From the NCBI GenBank assembly GCA_044425555.1, contig JAWXVF010000069.1:1-12866 (forward strand): a stretch of 12,866 nt of DNA, written 5' to 3'. Position numbers and translations under genes: made by a program. The first letter of the stretch is position 1. Each line of letters starts with the position of its first letter. The stretch comes from JAWXVE01 sp044425555 (lineage in GTDB: Bacteria; Bacillota; Clostridia; Lachnospirales; Lachnospiraceae). Positions 7,664 through 12,866 of this stretch are shown one piece after another. The notes under the pieces were generated by a model, which was not told where the DNA came from, made no database searches, and saw only the letters and a list, made by a program, of their open reading frames with translations.

Positions 7664-8782
7664 CTACTCTAAATAATCTTTTAATTTACGACTTCTACTT
7701 GGATGACGTAATTTCCGAAGTGCCTTAGCTTCAATTTGACGAATTCTTTCTCTTGTAACTTTAAACTCTTTCCCCACTTCTTCTAAGGTTCTTGCACGTC
7801 CATCATCTAATCCAAATCGTAGTCGTAATACCTTTTGTTCTCTCTCTGTAAGGGTACTTAATACTTCCACTAATTGCTCTTTTAACAAGGTAAATGCTGC
7901 TGCTTCAGCAGGTACTGGAACATTATCGTCTTGAATAAAATCCCCTAAATGGCTATCTTCCTCTTCTCCAATTGGAGTTTCTAAAGAAACAGGTTCTTGA
8001 GAGATTTTCAAAATTTCTCGAACACGTTCGACTGGCAATCCCATTTCTTCTCCAATTTCTTCTGGGGAAGGTTCTCTCCCTAATTCTTGTAATAATTGAC
8101 GACTCACACGAATTAATTTATTAATGGTTTCCACCATATGCACCGGAATTCGAATCGTTCTTGCTTGATCCGCTATAGCTCTTGTAATGGCTTGACGAAT
8201 CCACCAAGTCGCATAGGTAGAGAATTTATATCCTTTACGATAATCAAATTTTTCTACTGCCTTAATTAAACCAAGATTTCCCTCTTGAATTAAATCTAAG
8301 AATAACATACCACGACCCACATAGCGTTTTGCAATACTTACCACAAGACGCAAATTAGCCTCTGCTAAGGCTTTCTTAGCTTCCTCATCTCCATCTTCCA
8401 TCTTCTTGGCAAGTTCAATTTCTTCTTCTGCACTTAGAAGTGCTACTTTTCCGATTTCCTTCAAATACATACGCACTGGATCTTCAATACTAATTCCATC
8501 TGGAACCGATAAGTCAATATTCTCTACTTCCTCTTCTTCTTCTGCTAATAAAATTTCTTCATCTGGTTCATCGTTATCCACAATGCGTAACACATCAATA
8601 TTTTGTAACTCTAAAATCTCCACAATGCGTTCTAATTCCCGCTCATCCATAGGAATATTCACACAAAGTTGTTTCACTTCTTCAAATTCCAACATATTTT
8701 TCTTGTTCTTTGCAATTTCCATCAACTCTTTAATCTTGTCATCAATTAATAATTTAATGTTTTCATCCATTTGGTTGTCCAT
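7664..8782 (-). CDS. sigA: Housekeeping RNA polymerase sigma factor (sigma-70 family, SigA/RpoD)
   Basis: The primary sigma factor directs RNA polymerase to most vegetative promoters. The 372 residues contain a region 1.1-like N-terminus (about 6-70), an acidic linker (EEEEEVE near 81-87), region 1.2 (DPVRMYLKEIG at 101-111), region 2 (ANLRLVVSIAKRYVGRGM through DLIQEGNLGLIKAVEKFDY, then KFSTYATWWIRQAITRAI for -10 recognition and melting, about 142-203), region 3 (about 215-293) and region 4 with the -35-binding helix-turn-helix (TLEEVGKEFKVTRERIRQIE, 332-351). The C-terminus KLRHPSRSRKLKDYLE is diagnostic of Firmicute SigA, whose B. subtilis form is 371 residues. GAGGG lies eight bases before the ATG, 19 bases after the dnaG stop. 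A second in-frame ATG four codons in is possible but worse placed. Downstream of dnaG it forms the classical macromolecular-synthesis pair. Confidence 0.98.
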   Translation of the reverse strand: MDNQMDENIKLLIDDKIKELMEIAKNKKNMLEFEEVKQLCVNIPMDERELERIVEILELQNIDVLRIVDNDEPDEEILLAEEEEEVENIDLSVPDGISIEDPVRMYLKEIGKVALLSAEEEIELAKKMEDGDEEAKKALAEANLRLVVSIAKRYVGRGMLFLDLIQEGNLGLIKAVEKFDYRKGYKFSTYATWWIRQAITRAIADQARTIRIPVHMVETINKLIRVSRQLLQELGREPSPEEIGEEMGLPVERVREILKISQEPVSLETPIGEEEDSHLGDFIQDDNVPVPAEAAAFTLLKEQLVEVLSTLTEREQKVLRLRFGLDDGRARTLEEVGKEFKVTRERIRQIEAKALRKLRHPSRSRKLKDYLE

Positions 8783-8801
8783 CTTTCCATCCCTCGCTAT
8801 T

Positions 8802-10583
8802 CTAATCTTTTATACGTATCGTAAATGTTTTTAATTCTTCTAGTTGCTTTTTACCTTCAATTGCTTGCATAAATGCAGTACTATCCGAATCCATGTTGCT
8901 CACTTGTTGTTCATAACTTTGTTGTTTGACCTTAACTATAATATCTTGAATCGCCTTAGTCTTCTCTTCTATTGTCTTGATTTCGTGTAACTTCGTATGA
9001 AATATAGAAGCTACTTGCTTTTGTTCTTCCTCATCTTGGAACAAACTAATAATCGCCGCTGGATTCAAGTTATTCTCTCTAATCCCTTCAAACATACAAG
9101 TTGCCACCTTTTCATATAAGGGTTCTACAAAATCTTTAGGAGCAATTAACTCCTTCATCTGTTCATATAAATAAGGCTCTTCACTAATCCAGGTTAACAA
9201 CAAACGTTGTATTTTCTTAGTGGCATCATCCCTTTGTTCTTTTTGACTCTGCTTTTTCTGAAATTCTAAAGAAATCGGTTTTTTATATTGACCCGTCATA
9301 GCATAACTAATTACCAATTTCTTCAATTGCTCATATTCTATCATATAATGATGTGCCACACTTTTCATATACGTATCACGTTCTACCTCTTCACTAAATT
9401 GAGTACATAATTCCTTCGCAATACTTTTATAAAAATTAACCTTCTGTGCAGGGTCACTTAATTGAAATTGTTTCTCTAACATTTCAATGCTAAACAGAAA
9501 ACTATTCTTACCTTGTTCTAATTTTTGAGTCAGAGCCTCTTTTCCCTCTTTTTGCAGAAATTCATCAGGATCTTTACAGGGAGAAAGAGAAATTACCTGT
9601 GCTTGGATTCCTGCCTCTTTTAGAATAGGGATTGCACGTAAGGTGGCTTTGATTCCTGCCTCATCACTATCGTAAATAAGCTTCACTTCTTCTGTATAAC
9701 GTCGCAATAAATTAGCTTGTCCTGTAGTAAATGCTGTACCTAAGGAAGCTACTGCTTCCGTAAAGCCAGCTTGATGAAGTGTGATCACATCCATATATCC
9801 TTCGCAAATAATCATATACTTTTTTCTAGAAGTTCTTGCCAAATTTAACCCATATAGATTTCTGCTCTTATCAAATATGAATGTTTCCGGAGAATTCAAG
9901 TACTTAGGCTTTCCATCACCCATCACCCTTCCTCCAAAACCAATCACTTTATGATTTACATCTTGAATGGGAAATATCACACGATTAAAAAATTTATCAT
10001 AAGCTCCTCTTCGCTCATCAATATTAACAAGTCCTGCTTCTTTCATCAACTCCACATCATATGATTTACTTCTTAAATATTGGAGTAAACCTTGACTTGA
10101 TTGCCCCGCATACCCTAATCCAAATTGATTCATGGTATCATTTTCTAATAATCGTTCTTTAAAATATTCATATCCAATTACACCATTTTGACTCCGTAGT
10201 TGCGCATAATAAAATTTAGCAGCTTCTTTACTAATATCGTAAATCTTTGCTCTTTTGGAACGTACATTTTGTTCTTGCTCACTCATCTCCACTTCTGGTA
10301 AGGTAATCCTTGCCCTTTCTGCTAAGTGTGCAATTGCCTCAGGAAAAGAATAATTTTCATATTCCATCAGAAAAGTAAACACATTCCCACCTACACCGCA
10401 TCCAAAACAATAATACATTTGCTTATGTTGTGTTGCCGAAAAAGATGGGGTTTTTTCATTATGAAAAGGACATAATCCCCAATGAGTTTGGCCTTTTTTC
10501 TCTAACTGTACTCGTTCTGCTATTACATCTATAATATCATTACTTTGCCGTACTTCTTCCACTAATTCTTCTGGATAATACAT
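8802..10583 (-). CDS. dnaG: DNA primase
   Basis: DnaG lays down RNA primers at the replication fork together with the DnaB-type helicase. The 593-residue protein has the CHC2 zinc-binding domain at the N-terminus, with ligands C38, H41, C59 and C62 (LCPFHNEKTPSF and YYCFGCGVGGN); the RNA polymerase core with GFGGRVMGDGKPKYLNSPET (215-234); and the TOPRIM fold with EGYMDV at 261-266, DSDEAG at 305-310 and KDPDEFL at 337-343, supplying the metal-binding acidic residues. The rest (about 370-593) is the less conserved helical region that binds the helicase. Length is normal for the family. The ATG is preceded by AAGGAG nine bases away, and this site starts right after the dgt stop codon TAG, so translation is likely coupled. 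The gene ends 19 bases before sigA. Confidence 0.98.
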   Translation of the reverse strand: MYYPEELVEEVRQSNDIIDVIAERVQLEKKGQTHWGLCPFHNEKTPSFSATQHKQMYYCFGCGVGGNVFTFLMEYENYSFPEAIAHLAERARITLPEVEMSEQEQNVRSKRAKIYDISKEAAKFYYAQLRSQNGVIGYEYFKERLLENDTMNQFGLGYAGQSSQGLLQYLRSKSYDVELMKEAGLVNIDERRGAYDKFFNRVIFPIQDVNHKVIGFGGRVMGDGKPKYLNSPETFIFDKSRNLYGLNLARTSRKKYMIICEGYMDVITLHQAGFTEAVASLGTAFTTGQANLLRRYTEEVKLIYDSDEAGIKATLRAIPILKEAGIQAQVISLSPCKDPDEFLQKEGKEALTQKLEQGKNSFLFSIEMLEKQFQLSDPAQKVNFYKSIAKELCTQFSEEVERDTYMKSVAHHYMIEYEQLKKLVISYAMTGQYKKPISLEFQKKQSQKEQRDDATKKIQRLLLTWISEEPYLYEQMKELIAPKDFVEPLYEKVATCMFEGIRENNLNPAAIISLFQDEEEQKQVASIFHTKLHEIKTIEEKTKAIQDIIVKVKQQSYEQQVSNMDSDSTAFMQAIEGKKQLEELKTFTIRIKD

Positions 10584-10598
10584 AAAATGTAGCTCCTT

Positions 10599-11606
10599 CT
10601 AACCATGCCATGATTTTGGAATCGTCAATTCTTTATATGTAGAAATTGCAAAGCGATCCGTCATTGCTCCTACATAGTCACACACTACACGCTCTTTAGA
10701 ATCACCATATTTCTCCATTCTCTCATGATGCTCTCTAGGTAATATGTGTGCATGGTCACAATAATATTCATATAATGCATAGATTAAATGTTCCGCTTTC
10801 ATCTCTTCACTTTTTGCTTCTGGGTTACGATACACCTTAGCAAACATAAACTTTCTTAATTCTCTAAAACCTTCCTCTGTTTCTTTTGACATCGCAATTT
10901 CATTATGTCCTATGCTATTTGTAATCAGATCATGAATCAGATAATCCAATCGATCTTTAGAAGTTTCTCCTAATAAGTTTCTTATTGCTAATGGTACATC
11001 CTCTTCTACAATAATTCCACCTCGAATGGCATCATCCATATCATGATAAATATATGCTATCTTATCTGATAATCGAACAATCTTCCCCTCTAAGGTAGAT
11101 GGCATTTCAGAAGTTTGATGATTTCGAATTCCATCTCGCACTTCCATAGTTAAGTTTAAACCAACTCCAGACTTCTCCAGAAAATCAACCGTGCGAACAC
11201 TTTGCAGGTTATGACGAAACCCCTCTCGACATGCCATATTCAGCGCACGTTCCCCTGCATGGCCAAATGGTGTATGCCCTAGATCGTGTCCTAATGCAAT
11301 TGCCTCTACTAAATCTTCATTAAGACGAAGAGCCTTAGCAATAGTACGTGCATTCTGAGATACTTCAAGAGTATGCGTTAGCCTTGTACGATAATGATCC
11401 CCGTCTGGTGTTAAGAACACTTGTGTTTTATCTTTTAAACGGCGAAATGCCTTACAATGCAAAATACGATCACGGTCTCTTTGAAAGACCGTTCGAATAT
11501 CACATTCTTCTTCTTGCACTTTTCTTCCTTTTGAATATTTACTTAATGTAGCATATGGACTTAAATATTGTTGTTCGTACTCTTCAAAGCTATTTCTAAG
11601 TAACAT
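10599..11606 (-). CDS. dgt: dGTPase-like deoxynucleoside triphosphate triphosphohydrolase (HD superfamily)
   Basis: Members hydrolyse dNTPs, classically dGTP, to the nucleoside and tripolyphosphate, affecting the precursor pool for replication. HD-domain metal ligands are visible: H78 (RTRLTHTLEV), H107 and D108 (ALGHDLGHTPFGHAGERALN, 104-123) and D181 (LSDKIAYIYHD). The N-terminal FRRLKDKTQVF (54-64) is family-typical. I chose the ATG at 11606 (335 residues) over one ten codons upstream at 11636: AGAGGA lies seven bases before 11606, whereas the upstream ATG has only a GAGGG about 15 bases away, and the ten extra residues fit the family poorly. The gene leads the dnaG-sigA run, 15 bases before dnaG, after the gatB terminator. 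Substrate preference among dNTPs cannot be told from sequence. Confidence 0.93.
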   Translation of the reverse strand: MLLRNSFEEYEQQYLSPYATLSKYSKGRKVQEEECDIRTVFQRDRDRILHCKAFRRLKDKTQVFLTPDGDHYRTRLTHTLEVSQNARTIAKALRLNEDLVEAIALGHDLGHTPFGHAGERALNMACREGFRHNLQSVRTVDFLEKSGVGLNLTMEVRDGIRNHQTSEMPSTLEGKIVRLSDKIAYIYHDMDDAIRGGIIVEEDVPLAIRNLLGETSKDRLDYLIHDLITNSIGHNEIAMSKETEEGFRELRKFMFAKVYRNPEAKSEEMKAEHLIYALYEYYCDHAHILPREHHERMEKYGDSKERVVCDYVGAMTDRFAISTYKELTIPKSWHG

Positions 11607-11613
11607 GATTTTG

Positions 11614-11619
11614 TCCTCT
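11614..11619 (-). promoter_or_regulatory. Ribosome binding site deciding the dgt start
   Basis: AGAGGA on the minus strand, seven bases before the ATG at 11604-11606. It lies inside the reading frame if translation began at 11636, which is why the shorter dgt start is preferred. Confidence 0.7.
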
Positions 11620-11671
11620 TTTCGTAAAAGTAACATACTACCATTTTACAACCCTCTTATTTATAATATTC

Positions 11672-11680
11672 TGTATAACA
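11672..11680 (-). promoter_or_regulatory. Possible extended -10 promoter for the dgt-dnaG-sigA operon
   Basis: The minus strand reads TGTTATACA, a TGn extended -10 followed by TATACA, in the A+T-rich gap between the gatB terminator and dgt. No good TTGACA-like -35 lies at the expected distance (the hexamer there is ATAAAT). A promoter is expected somewhere in 11637-11703, because the terminator should stop gatB transcripts, but the exact site is weakly supported. Confidence 0.3.
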
Positions 11681-11703
11681 TTTATATTTCCTTTATTTAT
11701 TAC

Positions 11704-11736
11704 AAAAAATCTCACTTTTTCTAAAGTGAGATTTTT
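11704..11736 (-). terminator. Intrinsic terminator after gatB
   Basis: A perfect 14-base-pair inverted repeat (arms 11705-11718 and 11723-11736, four-base loop 11719-11722) with core ATCTCACTTT / AAAGTGAGAT and a run of six T at the 3' end on the minus strand. It starts eight bases after the gatB stop codon, as expected for a rho-independent terminator. Because A and T tracts flank both sides it could also work on the plus strand, but no plus-strand gene is seen to need it. Confidence 0.9.
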
Positions 11737-11743
11737 ATACATC

Positions 11744-12866
11744 TTACATTTTATCTAGCATTTCCTTGAATTTAACATTGATTGCACCTGCATCTGCTTT
11801 TCCACCCATAGCTTTCATGGTCTGTCCTACTAAGTAACCAATGGCTTTTTGTTTTCCATTCTTATAATCTTCCACTGACTGTGGGCTCTTTTCAAGAATT
11901 TCTTGCATCACTTGTGCTAATTTTCCTTCGTCCACTTCGTTCTTAAGCCCATTCTTCTCCACATATTCTTTGGGAACACAGTTTTCTTGAAACATAACTT
12001 CAAAGACTTCTTTAGCAACTGCTCCTGTAATCTCTTTCCCATCTACCATTTGAATTAATTGTGCTAAATTCTCTGCCGAGAATTTAATCTCTTCTAAATC
12101 CATTTCATGTTCTTTGCAAAGTCGCATAGTTTCCACCATAAGCCAGTTCGATACTTTTTTAGGTTCTTTACAAATAGAAACAGTTTCTTCAAACAAATCT
12201 GCCATGTGTTTGGAAGAAGTCAATAACTTAATATCATATTCAGGAATCTGATATTCTTCTAAATATCTCTTGATTTTATCATCTCTTAATTCTGGTTGTT
12301 CTGATTTTACTCTAGTAATCCATTCATCACTAATACGTATTGGCACTAAGTCTGGATCTGGGAAATAACGATAATCTTTGGCATCTTCTTTGCTTCTCAT
12401 GGCATAAGAATATTCTTTGTTGTCATCCCATCTACGAGTTTCTTGTACCACACTTTTTCCTTCTTCTATTAATTCTATCTGCCTTGCACGTTCTCCCTCA
12501 ATAGCACGAGCAATGGCTTTAAAAGAGTTCAAGTTCTTCATCTCTGTTCTAGTACCAAAAGTTTCACATCCCACTTCACGAACAGATAAGTTTACGTCTG
12601 CACGCATAGAGCCTTCTTGTAATTTACAATCAGAAGCTCCTAAGTATTGAATGATTAATCGTAATTTTTCAAGGTACGCAATGACTTCTTCTGCACTTCT
12701 CATATCTGGTTCTGATACAATCTCAATAAGAGGTACACCTGAACGATTGTAATCTACAAGAGAACAATTATCCCACTCATCATGGATTAATTTCCCTGCA
12801 TCTTCTTCCATGTGAATCTCATGAATTCTAATCATCTTTTTCCCACTATTGGTTTCAATTTCAATA
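11744..12866 (-). CDS. gatB: Aspartyl/glutamyl-tRNA amidotransferase subunit B (5' end beyond right edge)
   Basis: GatB is the kinase and tRNA-binding subunit of GatCAB, which converts Glu-tRNA(Gln) or Asp-tRNA(Asn) to the amide form. The frame stays open to the right edge: ten further codons upstream of the ATG at 12835 encode IEIETNSGKK, which continues smoothly into MIRIHEIHMEEDAGKLIH, a conserved internal GatB stretch. That ATG is therefore not the start; about 100 residues lie outside the window (the family is about 475). Visible motifs are EEDAGKLIH, VDYNRSGVPLIEIVSEPDM, MRADVNLSVR and TEMKNLNSF in the catalytic part, YRYFPDPDLVPI, and the C-terminal GatB/YqeY domain ending GYLVGQTMKAMGGKAD. 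The stop TAA is followed by the terminator, so gatB ends its own transcript, presumably gatCAB. Confidence 0.97.
   Translation of the reverse strand, partial: IEIETNSGKKMIRIHEIHMEEDAGKLIHDEWDNCSLVDYNRSGVPLIEIVSEPDMRSAEEVIAYLEKLRLIIQYLGASDCKLQEGSMRADVNLSVREVGCETFGTRTEMKNLNSFKAIARAIEGERARQIELIEEGKSVVQETRRWDDNKEYSYAMRSKEDAKDYRYFPDPDLVPIRISDEWITRVKSEQPELRDDKIKRYLEEYQIPEYDIKLLTSSKHMADLFEETVSICKEPKKVSNWLMVETMRLCKEHEMDLEEIKFSAENLAQLIQMVDGKEITGAVAKEVFEVMFQENCVPKEYVEKNGLKNEVDEGKLAQVMQEILEKSPQSVEDYKNGKQKAIGYLVGQTMKAMGGKADAGAINVKFKEMLDKM

Noticed and set aside
8406..8834. 142-codon open frame on the plus strand, rich in serine and isoleucine
   Set aside because: It lies antisense to sigA, and its composition is what the complement of acidic and lysine-rich sigA codons gives; no ribosome site or family resemblance.
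11348..11551. 67-codon plus-strand open frame inside dgt
   Set aside because: Antisense to the conserved HD-domain coding region, with no recognisable product. Similar short plus-strand frames at 3591-3794, 6967-7182 and 12417-12650 were rejected for the same reason.
12833..12835. ATG as the start of a 363-residue gatB product
   Set aside because: The frame is open upstream to the window edge and encodes residues that continue the family sequence, so this is an internal methionine.
1..12866. Mobile element, phage, CRISPR or defence island
   Set aside because: No direct-repeat array, transposase, integrase or terminal inverted repeats were seen; all genes are co-directional and mostly housekeeping.

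Overview
The window reads as a core chromosomal segment of an A+T-rich, endospore-forming Clostridia member, most likely near Lachnospiraceae. Support comes from the start of spoIVA at the left edge, the low-GC base use, strong AGGAGG-type ribosome sites, the gatB amidotransferase gene and the dgt-dnaG-sigA order. The family-level assignment is an inference. All ten genes lie on the minus strand, so transcription runs from the right edge to the left edge. There are no RNA genes, insertion sequences, phage genes or CRISPR arrays that I can see, and no gap longer than about 140 bases.

Right edge (11744-12866): the 3' three quarters of gatB, closed by a clear intrinsic terminator (11704-11736). 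Next comes a short A+T-rich promoter-bearing gap, then a tightly packed run: dgt-like dNTP triphosphohydrolase (10599-11606), dnaG primase (8802-10583), sigA/rpoD housekeeping sigma factor (7664-8782), trmK tRNA m1A22 methyltransferase (6941-7651), a very hydrophobic 890-residue membrane protein of unknown role (4256-6928), and a short-form Nif3-like metalloprotein (3453-4235). Gaps are only 12-20 bases, and several stop codons abut or run into the next ribosome site. This looks like one macromolecular-synthesis operon linking dNTP pool control, replication priming, housekeeping transcription and tRNA modification.

After a 61-base gap come a uridine-kinase-like nucleoside kinase (1868-3391) that has the ThrRS-like second domain but no N-terminal TGS domain, then a Cache/HAMP membrane sensor (269-1837) that resembles a chemoreceptor but stops before the CheA/CheW-contacting tip. 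At the left edge is the first 58 codons of spoIVA (1-174), the spore-coat basement-layer ATPase, preceded by a good match to a sigma-E promoter.

Most of the window is ordinary housekeeping DNA. The items that deserve a second look are the tipless chemoreceptor-like sensor, the giant polytopic protein lying between trmK and nif3, the sigma-E-like promoter of spoIVA, the TGS-less kinase, and the TAG-rich stop codon / ribosome-site overlaps. I did not find convincing evidence of an undescribed multi-gene system.
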